Positions 1 through 13,300 of a stretch of DNA of 64,000 bases are shown piece by piece (positions within the stretch are counted from its first letter, which is position 1; each line of letters starts with the position of its first letter). Source of the DNA: Halictus rubicundus (Eukaryota > Arthropoda > Insecta > Hymenoptera > Halictidae); contig NC_135158.1 in NCBI RefSeq assembly GCF_050948215.1, positions 11,967,822-12,031,821 on the forward strand, written 5' to 3'. The translations under genes and the position numbers were made by a program. The notes under the pieces were generated by a model. The model had not been told where the DNA came from. It did no database searches and worked only from the letters and a program-made list of their open reading frames with translations.

Positions 1-1345
1 GTTGGTACCCAGCTCGGGAACTTGCGGGACGTGACACGCGGGAAGCATCGCGTCTTCGGGCTAAAGACGATGTAAATCGATCGGGAACAGGGTAAAAGCC
101 TGCGCGAATCCCTTTCCTCCTGTCAGCTCGGACGTGATTGGCATCGGGATTCGGATCGGCAGTCGGAGAGAGCCCTACCCGTTCGAGTATGATAGTTACC
201 TACGCCTATGGTGCAGATACTTCGTGGCCGTGCGTCGCTATACTGATTAATTGCGCGTTAGAATCTAGACGTGTTCTATATTATCTACTTCTACATTGCC
301 TTTTTCTAAGGTTTGTAATTATCCTAATCTTGTTCTTCTAATTATTAGTATAGCCGCTTCGTTGTGGAGAGACGATAATGGAATGATGTTTGGTTGCAAA
401 CTGAGTCAATGAACGAAAGATTTCGTGGGTGGATCGCAAATTTGATGCATTCATGAATTTGCAATTTGAGAATTTGAGTATGTGAGTGAAACTATTCAAC
501 AGAGAAATTATTCGGTTTCTGCATGTTGCAATTGTCAAGAGCAATTTCGGATTTTATGTCAAATTTCAAGCAGTTGAGAAATTGAAAGGAATTCATTGAA
601 ATTGTTAAAAAGAGAACAAAACTCCTATTTGACTCCTGTCACTTGCGACTAATGCAGAAAATTTTATTTTGCGTAAAACTCCTCAATCTAACGATCATGT
701 GATTCGTTGAAAAAGCATCGCTGCGGTATGGGACGATCTAATTAGCATATAGCCATATAGTTTCCAAGCTGACACGCGAAGACGCGAGAATTCTCGTCGT
801 TTTGAAATCGTGATGGACTGCGGATCTATGGGAACTTTCATCGTGGAAAATTATTTTCTTGAAATTTTCGTACAAGTTTATTTCACTTAAATTTAATATT
901 GCATCTCTTGCGGAATCTTTCGCGTCGACCGCAAGGCGTAAAATCTAAATAAAAATAGTCTTTGATCCACCGATAATATGAACCTGTAGAAATTATATTA
1001 ACATATTCTGAAATTCTTTTAATCTCTCTGTACTTCACATTTTTCTCAGAAATTCGTAAAATCCGCAGTCTGGCAATGCAAGCTGAACGAATCTCGGCTC
1101 TAGCTTAGTGCAACTATTAATGTTCAATAAAAAAGAAACCTCGAGTCCCATGGTCCCATCTCCAGACCACCGTGGACCGGTTCTAATACTTGAATGGTGC
1201 ATAAAATTGTTTAACGCTGAATTGTTTTAAGGCTGAACGATCGAGAACCTCGTCGAGACGTTTCCCGAGACTCTGTTCGAAGGTGTTCGAGCCGGCGTCT
1301 GTCCCCATAGCCATGTTCCACCTACAGGAAGGCTTTCCAGCTTAC
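1..1345. other. Skeletor intron after coding exon 6 (non-coding)
   Basis: No exon with plausible splice borders and Skeletor-like peptide is visible on the minus strand, so this is taken as the intron leading to the off-window DOMON exons. It is AT-rich. It holds two relics (about 655-698 and 1048-1078) of a degenerate dispersed motif built on TTTTATTTTGCGTAAA and AAATCCGCAGTCT. Confidence 0.6.
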
Positions 1346-1605
1346 CTGCGGCGAGACTCCGAGCATCTTCAAAGACGGTGGCACGTTGAGGTTCTGCGGG
1401 ATTTGCACGTGGCCGAAATCCACGGTGAATGCCTCGCACCAGACACCGAAGTGGCCGATCCTATGAACGGTCAGGTCACCCGGCAAGGTGAGAACAATGG
1501 TCTTGCGGTCGTAGAATCGCAGGGGCACTGTCCTGCCATTCTCGTCCGGTACTCTGATTCCCTGCGGCGATGGCGATGGTCCGGCGCCCACCCAGAACTT
1601 CGCGT
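1346..1605 (-). CDS. Skeletor: Skeletor coding exon 6: rest of second DM13 domain
   Basis: Two bases plus 86 codons (191-277). The acceptor is AATCGTGTTGCAG|ACGCG and the donor is CCGCAG|GTAAGC. The peptide has AKFWVGAGPSPSPQGIRVPD, then RFYDRKTIVLTLPGDL, HFGVWCEAFTVDFGHV and finally NVPPSLKMLGVSPQ. Cys247 is the DM13 cysteine. Unlike DM13-1, this domain is uninterrupted from FWVG to the FGHV strand. The exon ends in phase 0. The expected next exon (start of the DOMON domain) is beyond the window. Confidence 0.95.
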
Positions 1606-4600
1606 CTGCAACACGATTTCATGATCATTCGAAGAAATGTTCGCTCTCGAACTTCAAATAGTTCCGAGTGCAAAGAATTAAGAATTAACCTCTTGAGCAC
1701 TGTACGCCACTATAGTGGCTTCCGTGGAAAGTATCAGTTCGAACGGTAACGCCACTATAGTGGCTTCTTTGCTATCCACAGCCAGGCGCGCCGTACCTGG
1801 GAGACAGAGTTGCGGACGAGCGCGCCGCCTTGCTTAAGAGGTTAAAAATGAGTAAAGACAAGGACAGAACGAGGTTCTATCTGAGCTTTGAAAAGTCTGT
1901 ACAACCCAAACACGCGTCTGATTAATTCGATAATGATGATTACACACCTGGAGCTTCGCCATCGTAGCTGAAGCTAGGCACCAACAGGGTCTGACTATCA
2001 ACGACGACGATCGGCTCGGAACTGATGCCATGAACGCCGCTCAGTGCGCCTATCTTCTGCGGCCTCGGGTAGTCGAATCCTCTGGGTATCCTAACATCCC
2101 CGAAACTCACCTGCAAGAGCAACAATCCGTTGATTTACGGCCGTTCGAGTTTCATTGCTAAAGACTATTCAACGCCAAGGACCCACGATCGCCGTGGACA
2201 GAATTCATTTGCAGCTCGGAGAATGGAAATTCTAGCTCTCCGCTCCCGTTGTGCCATGACCGAGCTTATCATTCTGCGTACGCACGCACGTGTGTGTGTA
2301 CATATAGAGGGCTGTGGTATCGGGCCGCTACGACTCGGTATAAATTTGCGTCGCGCCGGCAATATCGAGGACGTAAATCGACGATCCACGCAGACTATGG
2401 ATAACCGGCCGTCCCGAATGAGTGGCTCTATCGTGCTGCTCATTAAATCTGAAATTTTGCGGTGTACGTCACTCTGCTACCGTTTGCCAATCCCGTTTGC
2501 ACGGCCAGACACCGTGCTAGGTAGACACGTGTTTTCTTGGACGTTTGCCTAAATTTTAACCGTTTGTGGCCCGAAATCTATCTTTTCTCTCGAACTTGTC
2601 ACGACAGAGCTGTTCAGCGTCTGCCCGTACGGGCAGCGATTTTCTTGCCCTGGGCATACACGGAACGGCGGGCGCGAAGCCACGCCCCTGCGGGCAACGC
2701 TGCGTGTATTTGTCACACGCGTTGTCACAGCTACGTGGCAAGCTGCGGCTGTGCTACGGTCTACCCTCACTCCGCTGAGTCACTTGCCCGTAGTTGTGCC
2801 CGCGGGCATCGGCGGGCGCCCTTGCCCGCTAATAGACATGTTGAGCAGCTCTGTGTTACAACATTGTACAATAATATTGACAATTTTTTATTACCTCCGG
2901 AATTCGGTGGGGAAACTGTACTAATTTATTTCGGAAGAGTACATCATGAGGAGAACGCTATAGTCTATCAAATGTCATCTGTATCTGTCAAAAATCCTTT
3001 AACTTAAACATTTAGTTACACTGGAAAACAAATTTCAATTGTAACCCTTAAACCGTAGAGAGGGATCATAATTCACGTATTTTACTCGGTTCCATTTAGG
3101 ATATAACATATTCAAACAAATATATAAAAATCATTGTGCTAAAATTAATTTAGGGTGTCCGAAGGTACTATATGAATTTTTCCAGATTTTCCCGAGTCGC
3201 TAAAAAATGCATCGGGCACGAAAGACCCACGTTGAAAGTTTAACGGTTAATTTCGGTCGTGCCGAATGATTTTCAGAGAATTTCCTCCCGCGCGAATCGG
3301 AGAGATAAAATTGCAATGAAGTATAAAACGAGTGGAAATTAGCGAAAAACGCATCCGAATGGAAAAACGCGACCAGAATCGGCCATAATCGTGTGTTTGC
3401 CGAGGATCGAGGTCCGGCAACCGGCTTGTCGTGTTTTTCATTCGGTAGAGAGGTTCGCCCGGCGTCGGGGACGATTAAATATAATTCGCGAGGACGTTCG
3501 TCGCAGTTATGGCAGTCCGCCAACCGAACCGATGACTTTCTCGCGCGACTGGCACGCGCGGCGACAACCGGGAGCGTGAAAGTTGCGCCGCGGGGAAACG
3601 ATATACCGGTTTCTCCGTGTTGTTCGACGGGGATCGACGTGACAACGAAGGTCACGAGCACGATGGATGGATTCGTTTGTTACTCACTGAGAATCTGTCG
3701 CACCACACCGAGAACCACTTGATGTCGTTCAGCGTCTTGTTGTCCGGCAACGTCAGCGTGATGTCCTCCTTGCGGTACCGCCTCAGCGTCTGCGTTCTGC
3801 GAAGCCGAGAAAACTAGTCGTTTATAACAATCCACAAGACATTAATGGAAACCCTCCCTTACAAGGACGAAGCAATCAAATCACGAGACGTGTTCGTTCT
3901 TTAAAAAATGTACAAAACTGTGAGGCCCAGAAAAAATTATAAATAGCAAAATCTTTCTAAAATGTAAGTTTGGAAAAAATTTAGTCCTGGAAGGACCAAT
4001 TAATAGAATTAATAAAAGTAATAACAGGAAAAGAAGCAACGGTATTAAAATCAGATTTCCAACAACTGCACGCCGCAGGCTCCATTTTTATTTCCCCGGG
4101 AGATTGATTAATCCAATCACAATATCCGCGAGGATATTTGCATTAATTCTCTCTAATAGTCGCATCCACTTAACCGGAGGCTCGAAAGAGAACTATCGTA
4201 CAGGTTCGTGGGTTAATTGCGATTCAAGAGGTCGGGGAATATTGAAACATCTATCAATGAAGAATGAGCACTCACGCTCCTCTTTCGTCGCGCAGTCTGA
4301 CTCCGTCTTCCCCGCTCACTCTGTCCGTCGAACCCACGTAGAAGAAAGCCGCTGGAAGAAGATAATCTCGTGATTACAGGTTCCGACGGCTGCCGATAAT
4401 TACTTGATTAACGGCGCTCGGTCGCGGCCGCGCTAGATCAACTTCTCGCTGTTTCTCCTTGCGAGGACTGCTTTTGCTTGTTCGCGTTTTGTCCCGATCC
4501 TTCGTGACGTTGCCGCGGTGTCCTTCGTACACGCACGACTTCGATTTTATCGAGCCACACCGCGCAGGAAAGTGAGAGTCGACTGAGAGAACCGGCAGAA

Positions 4601-7283
4601 CCTTTTACGGCTGCGACTGGCTCGACTTTAACGCCGAGACTCGATTTCTCCGGCTCGAACTTGAACACGGTTCTCGCTGAGAAAATTCTACTCGAAAATT
4701 CGATTAGGTTGCTACTATTATAAACGTTACTATTGCAGCCATTTCGAAGCCAATTTTTATTTAAATGTCGATTAATGTCGCGTATGCTTTGGTCGTCGGA
4801 ACTTTGGTTGTAGTTCGCCGACAAGAATTATTCGGGAGAAAGGTTGTTTAACGGTAAACCGTAAAAAATCTATCTCGAATGAAATTTGAGTGTCTCGGCA
4901 GGAGAAACCGCGAGAGATTCGGGTGTTTTCCGCGGGAAAAGCGAACCGAGCGCGCGTGCCTCTCGTAATGGTAAAGTTCAGGCGCTTCTTGGTTACGAAC
5001 TTGGCGCTTCGCCATCGTACACGAAGTCCTTGATGAACAGAGTTCGTCCGTCCACGGCGTAAACTTCACCGCTGACGCTGTGGTGAAGTGTCGGCAGTTT
5101 GCCAATAAGCTTCCCATAATAAGACTCGCTGCATACTCCTGGAAAGAAATCGGAATCGATTAATCACGCATCAGCGTTAAGCCGCGGGAAAAATCGGGTC
5201 AACAGTATATGCTTTCGATGCTCCCATTATCGTTAACATTAACCCTTTACGGTCTTAAGTGTTCCCTGAAGGGTCCTTAAGGGTTTAGGATTTTCAGGGG
5301 ATTGTTGAATACACTCCCGTAGGAATTTTTGAACGTCTAAAGGCTTGAATTAATGGAAAATTGTACTTTATGATAAGGTTATTTCGATTTAAAAAGAATC
5401 ACGAGGTCATGTTAAAAACTCGGTGCAACTCAATTAAATTTTAGAACGCATACCCGTAGGAATTTTTCAACGTTCCACGGCGTAGAATACAGGTGAAACA
5501 TCGTATTTTATGATAGGCGAATTTTATTTAAACAAAAAAACATGATGTCATGTGAACAAATTGTGGAAACCCGTCGATTTTTATGGTATTATTAATGAAT
5601 GCATACAATGTGAGTCCATGCGATGAATAACTATTCGTACGAGAGTAAACGGCTCGACGTAAGACACGTTACCGTCGAGTCTGTTATTATTACACATTTG
5701 GGAAAAGCAAAGAGGCGATCGAGCCGTGATAAACGATCGCCGGCGGATTCTCGAGACTCTCGAATAATTAAGCAACGGGACGCCGTCAGAGGATCTAGGA
5801 CCGGGGAACCGGTCGCATGCATAACTAATCGCGTTCAGGATCGCGTTAGTTAGAATAATAAATTCCGTTGGACTCGGGTTACCGATCGGTTAACGGTAGT
5901 CGATGTCCACCGTGAAGCATCCATCGCGATGTAGACCGTGGATCGTTACGCCGTATGCAAAACCGAGTTCTGCGAACGCGTCTCTCTACGATCCATAGAT
6001 CGAGACCACGCTGGACAGATCTATTAGGCCGTATCCACCACGAACCGTCCCATTTTTTCACGCTTTCAATACCAAACTGTTATACACCCGACACACGTAT
6101 TTTATACACGTTCGTACACTTTTAACATACTATACGTTCTACAATTGAATTTAAGCAGAAATTATTAATCACAGACCTTCTACACTTTCGTGCACCTCTA
6201 AACAGAAATTGTTAAGCACACACCTTCTGCACTTTCGTACACGTTTAAACAGAAATTGTTAAGCACACACCTTCTGCACTTTCGTACACTTTTTAAACAG
6301 AAATTATTAAGCACACAGCTTCTGCACTTTCGTACACCTTTAAACAGAAATGATTAAGCACGCACCTTTTATACTTTCGTACACCTTTAAACAGAAATTA
6401 AATAGAAAATAACGTGCCAAGGTGCCCTAAACAGACACGTTAGACAATGTTCTCATAGGTGAAGAAGCTTCTCTAAAAACACAGCCCAAACAAAATAGCA
6501 AAGTGCAACAGGAAACAATTTGCGAGATGATCTAACAAACAGAAAATAAGAGAAGCGATTTTGAGATTGATCAGAGATTGTCGCTGGAAATGCTTGGAAC
6601 AGACACGTCAGACTAACAAGAGGCTTCTCGGAGTTCGAATAGACGCAACAGGAAACGGCAGAACTTATGGGGTCGCCTAATAATTCGGCGGGGCCGCCGA
6701 CCTCGCGAGCTCCTGTCTAAGAATCGTTTACGATCGGGGCCCGCGAGTTCCCATCGATCGCAGAGTCGGCCACGAGGAAACCAGGATCGCATAAATATGG
6801 ATCGGACGTCAAGGCCGGACCGTTCCGATCGATGCTAACGAATCGGGGGAACCGGTCCGACGATCGCTCGTCCATCTAGCCCCTCGGATCGGGCGAGCTT
6901 GTACCGTTACGGTTCTCGTGGTGGACAGGATATCGTCCATCGGACGAGATTGACGCGTGTCCCGGGCATAAATCCTCGGGATCGGATCAATCGTCCGCGA
7001 TCCACGGCGCCCGGAGGAGGCTGTTCCTCTATGATCGTGGAAAAATCCGTGGGCCCGCTCGATCCCTGGAAAATTAGACGAGCCTCTCTGCACCGGAGAT
7101 CGGTGCCGGCGTTTGTCGTCGTTTCGTGCCGTTAACTGTCGTTTGTAATCGGTGATGTAACGTCGACTGGGAACCGGTGTACCACTTTGTCCCTGGTATT
7201 TGATAATTGGAGAAAAATCCGGCCCCGTTCGCGGATGCAGCCGTTTGCGAGTCGGTGCATCCAGATGCACGCGCAATGCTATT

Positions 7284-7336
<53 letters not shown>

Positions 7337-10300
7337 GGTCTTCTATTTTTCCGCAGCAACCGTTTCCGAGCACTGGTGAAATTTATCTTGAGTCCGCTGG
7401 TTGATGGGAGCTGCGGAATGGTTTACGTGGGACAGCGACGATATTAAGCATGGGAAAACCGCTAAACGTCGCCGCGCGATCGATCGATCGGAGACCGCGG
7501 CCACGGATCCAGCCTTCCAACCGTGATTCACGTTACGCGTGTTTACACCGGCAGATTGGCCCGCTCGATCAATGACAAGACTACGATCCCAGATTACACC
7601 CTGCGACTTAATGATCAATCCGCTCCATCGCCAGGCGATCGCAGGATCTACTTGGTACCGGTGGCTTTCCACGGATCCGATCTGTCGCCGCTCAGGATCG
7701 TGATCCTTCTCTTCTTTCAATTTTTCTGAACCAATTACACACGTTGCTTTACAAAATGATCTCTGGATCGTGTGGAGAAACTGATCGTCGATCAATAGAC
7801 GATAAAAATTTACGTAGACATTATTTAGTGGATTGAAAATTTTTGTATTCATTTTATCGTCGCGTTTTTCTTGTGAATGCGTGAACTATTGTTCGGACTG
7901 TTTCGTTTCGATTAGGAGATTGCATAAAATCATAGCGTTCGGTGAAATAAAAATTGACCGGTAAGTCAATTCTGATTGATATTACAACATTTCCTGACCC
8001 GCAGCTGCAAATAAACCACGACCCTCTTCCTGGTCGCGTAAGATCGAGGAAAGGATCGATACGAGAAAACTACCTGTAACAACGTCTTCGAGCTTGAAAC
8101 AACCAAGTTACATCCGTGGTTACGTCGTCGGACTCTCGTTAAGGGAACGCCTTTTAATTTCCCCGTGCACCGTCGGTTTCGCGTTACAAACTGGTCCGTA
8201 ACTCGTCTCTAACAGGTATCGGGTTCAAGGATCCAACTTGTTTCTCACGATCGGATCCTGTAGCCCCTCGAAACCCGTTCACGGGCCGTTGCCAATCAAC
8301 ACGAGACAGCAAATTAATAAAAATCGAGCGATCGGATGTTAAATGGAATCGTTTCATCGTTTTTATTTTGTAAACACCGTAGCGTAGTGTTGTGATCGTT
8401 TCACCGGAGAAAACGCGTTTACATGTCACGAATAATCCTAGCTTAGAACTACTCAGCTGGTTGTATAATTCACCGAGTAAATTGTACTCAAGAAGATGGT
8501 AAAATCTGACCGCTCCTAGGAAGAATCATCAAACCTTTCGCGGAAGATAATTATTTTTATTGGTGCTCATTTCTCAGAGCGAAGCTATGTCTTCTGCTTT
8601 CCAGAATTAACGGAGGAGAAACTCGCCGGCGTCAGGAAACGCTCGCATTATTAAAATGAATTTTTCCGAGGCATAAACAATATTTACAGGCTACTAAAAT
8701 GAACTTGTAAGAATTTTCATTCGACTGGCAGTGTTTAGCACTTTTCTTCTTCCGGGAAACGGACTATAACAGAGAACCCAGCGACTATGTTTTGGAAAAA
8801 TTAATCTCAACAATCTGAGCGTTTCCTGAAGCTGTAAACAATTTCTGCACCCTTCTGAAATGAAGTTTCGTTTACCCAAAAATTTGATTCGAAAAGTTAA
8901 AATCACTTGGGAATTTCACTTTCGTCGTTGGGTTGCTTCGGTCTAAAGTGAATAGGGACGATGACACTTTTATCATTGACACGGTAGCACAAATTACGCG
9001 TCTCCGCTTCACCGAGCTCCACCTCGCCGGAGCAAACGGTTAAAAGGCCGGTTCAAAGCGTCGTTCTCCCTTATGATCGCGAAGCTTTCCCGAAAAATTC
9101 ATTTCCGGGAAACGTTTCGGCAGAATGGTTTCGCGAAAGAGTGGAGTATCAAAGGGTGGATCGAAGGGCGGCGATGTTCCACGGAAATCTGGGCCATCGT
9201 TCGGCCGGGGTATCAATCGCTAATGAGAACCGGGGGCTTGTCAAAGCGGCTATGGTTTCGAGCACGAAGAGGATGCATTAGGTCGTTCGGTCCGCGGGCC
9301 ATTAGCGCGTAATTATTGTCGCGGTAACGACAGCTCGCGGGAACGTGGTTAAACGTTTACACTCGGGGGCCGCTCGTGAAAAAGCCTCGATCCATCCTGG
9401 ATCCGCGGATCGAGCAATCTGATCCGATAGACGCCAGTCGCGAATTTCGACAAAAATGTCGCTACTATAGAAACTGGAAAAATTGTTTAATTGCTGGTGC
9501 GTGTTCGAATATGTTCTAACAAAGTCCGTTCGAACCTGTTTATTTTTATTCGAGCTTCTAGCAGGCAATTTATTATCAATGTATCTCGGTTATGATTTTG
9601 TTCTTCTTGAAAGGAACTCGTGTAGTTGTATGTGTACATTGCAAATTGTATAGGTATATGTAAATGTCGATTGAAGCTAAATAATTTCAGAAGAAGTTAG
9701 TACGCTATACCGATTCCAAAAATTTGTTGATTCAAGAATTTTGGCTTTTGTACAGTGCGTTGGGAAATTCTCAATCGTTGATTTTCGATTTTGGTAAATT
9801 TTCCGGTAAATAAAAAAATGATGTCTGTCAAGAGTGGTCGCTGTTCGAGCACAATAGTAGTGCAATTATTGCCGAAACTGTCAATGGCATGTGCAGAACC
9901 TTGCCTGATGTTTCTGTGCTATCTCGCACTGGTAGCAGGTTCTCGCTTCTGCAATTATTTTAACGACTCGAAAATGAGTCGGATCAACTGCCGGTACTTT
10001 CAGTGTTAAACGGCTCAAGCTGGACAGAGAGAAACAGAGAAAGAGGAAGAGAGCGAGAGAGAGAGAGAGATAGAGATGTGTATCGGACCTTTGACATTTC
10101 CATACGAAAGAGAAAGCAGAAGGCGGACAAGCGTAATTGCCGAGCCGCGCATAATACGACTCTCGCGGCTAATGTCGCAACCGGTGTATTCACAGTGGTT
10201 GGATCCGCGATAACGGGAAACCGGCTGCGAATCGCGATGAAATCCGCGAACAAAGATACATACTCCCGAAGTGCCTGGACACCTTGAGAAATTTTATTTA

Positions 10301-13300
10301 TTTATCTATTAATTTTATTTATTGTGCTACTATAAGCAAGCCTATTCACCAGCAATAGAGACATCCACTGTGTATCTATTTTCCTATTTGTATATCCTAC
10401 TTTTTTAAACACCACAGATCTCTTTGAGAATTAGCCCAAAGAGTCAGATAAACATCTATTAAAAATTGAATTGAAAACAAGCCTGAAAGCAGAGCGGGAT
10501 TCTTGTGTTTCAAAAAGGTTTAGTAGCAAATGATTTTTAATATATCGAAACTGTTACACTAAACAAAGTATAAAGAATTAAATTTTCTATCAATTTCACA
10601 AAGTGTTCGAACATCAATACCACCTGAAAATCTGACAAGATATTACTTAAAATATATTGTATGTATTAGATATTATTGCTAGAACGGAATTCTGCATTTT
10701 CAATCGACAAGGAAGGGCTCAAAGCAGCACGATAAAATCATGCCACCCTATACGAAGCGTCAAATGAAGGAATACAAACCGAATCAAATGAGGAAGAAAT
10801 TTTAAGAAGAAACTTTAAAGAAACTCCACTTTCGTTGAACGAGAAATGCCGCGTCTCTTCTGCAAAGCAACAAAAGTGGTGTCGTCCGCGAATATTAATG
10901 CGAGTAATTGTATATCGGAGGCTGGTCCGAAAATAATTCCCGGCTTCTACGTTTGTTCCCGCTGTCGGAATATCAAGTCCGTCCGGGTTCGTTATAATAT
11001 AATTCTATCAACGCCGGAATATCGAGAGGAGAGCCCCGTCGGATTCCATTTGCGTTCGCCTACGGCTGGAATTACGTAAGAAATAGCCGACGAGCTGGTA
11101 AACAAACCGGTGAGAGGAATAATTTCGAAGTGGTTTGAATGCTGAATGCGAATGCACGGCTATGCGACCGGTTCTCCGCGCGGATTTGCTCTGGCCCGAG
11201 TTACCGGCAGAATTTTGTTATCCCATTGTGCCGCGGCACTTCTGCACGCGGCCGACTACGCGAGGAGTAATTGTGCGTGCGACTTTAAGGCCGTCAAAAC
11301 GCGCGTTGACTCCACGGGGATTAGATTTCGGGGTTAGATTTAATAACAACGTTGCTTTTGCTTGAAACGCGCTGAATCCCGCCAGGTTCCCGGACCGCCA
11401 TTGTTACGCTCGTGAATATCGGCCGCTTTTCTTCTTCCGCGATCGTGACCTTCGTCCGTTTCAGTTTTTCCTGTCTCTACGCTTCTCTATTAGGCTCGGT
11501 GATTTTTAAGGACGCGTTACTGTCGCTGCTGCAATTTAAAACGCTCTTTCAGCTCGAGGCTGTTCTTTTAACGTACAAACGGTGATCGATTTGTTTTACA
11601 TTATGCGATATAAAAATCGGAAACAGTTTTCCCCACCACGGAAACAACATACTAACATTTTTAGATTTTTCTAATCTTCTAATGTTTTATATCTTACCCA
11701 ATTTCAACTGAAATAATTCTTAAGTTCTTATAATTTTTCTACTCCTCCGAATCACATCTATCTATTTTTGTTATAAAATCCGCAGTTTCTGTCACTGTTT
11801 GTCGTTCAATTTTACGAAATTTTCCAGGTGTAATCGAACGTGTATCTGTTTAATATTTCAGGTGTTGAAGACACAGAAAGCAGAGGAACCGGAAGCAAAA
11901 ATTCCAATGTCTGGAATTTTCCCAGTGTTCACTGGTGGGCAGAGACGCCCACGAAACCGTGCTGTGTACCGACTGTACGTGTACGCTTACCGAAAAACAA
12001 TTCAATATTTATGAGTCGAAGGTAATATTTCTCTGTTTGAGTCGACCGGAGGAATATTTATATTTATGAAATTCAGTTGAACGTTTACGCAACGTGTCTG
12101 ACTGGATGTTCCAAGAGGTAAGAGGTTACTTGGTCCCTTGGCGTGGAAGTGACACAATGGGACGGTGGAAACGTGTTTGGAAAGACGTTTCACAAGATGA
12201 TTACCTATATTCGAATGTGTTGGAGTTAGAAGGGAAATTCTTTGCTCTGTTCAGCGGAGAAATTGATGTGTGACACGTTTATCAAGTGGTAAGAAGATTA
12301 CTGGGGAAATCAATTCGGCTCAAAGAAATACATTCGAATCACCGCTGACGATTGCTGTAAGTAGAGAGCAAAATGGTGCGGTTCGAAAGAGTACAAAGAT
12401 TGGAAGAATTTTGGTATTGCTTCCAGCCTTTTGAGGTTATCAAAGAAGGAATGTAGACAATTTAAATTTTGCACGAAGATCAACGATAGAAAAATAAATC
12501 CAGGCATCCAACGTGTCCGTGCGGATCCCTTCGCGATTATTTTCGCGGGAAAAAAGATCGCAGGTCCTCGACCGGCAATTGTTCTCTCTCTCTGGTCCGT
12601 TCGATCCCTGTTCTCGATCGGGATCGAGGAAATCGCGACGCTAGGAGCGGGCACACGCGAGTTCTCGGCCGTTCGGAAAGCGGACGAGGATTTCTTGGCT
12701 TGGCGACCGCGATACCGCGTTTTCCTCCCCCTGTCGTCGCGGGTCTCTCGCCTCGGTCGGAGGAAAAGCGTGGAGAGCGCGAAAGTCGCGAAACAGACCG
12801 GCAAATCGAGAGACGCGAACGAGCCGAGAGCCGAACGAGCTTTAGCAGTTGCTTCAGCACGGCGACTCGGTTTAATTGGCTCCGCGCAATTAACACGCTC
12901 GCGCGAGATCGATCCTCGGGCCGAACCGCACGCCCGATCGTTTCTCGTTTTGCAATCCGACTGCTCCAGGAAAGCCGTTTCAATTTCTCTCGCGCCAACA
13001 GGCGGCAGCATGTCACCCGCGAAATTCCGAAGCGATTCAACGCTGACCGGGTCCACTTTGCTCCACGATGCTACGTCGCCTTTGCTGCTGTCAGGCGAAC
13101 ACAATATGATTTCGCAATTCGCACCGAGTCGGACCAATCGGTCTTTGTTTCAATCGTTTCCGGCTTGTTTCGGGTCCTGCAAGAATTTTTTCGATCGCTT
13201 TTGATGCTCGAGGGCGGACAGGCCTTCCGTAAAACAATTTTCCTCTCAAACAATTCCTGTTATTTTTAATCCTGCGAGAACCCAATAGGCCTTCGAACGA

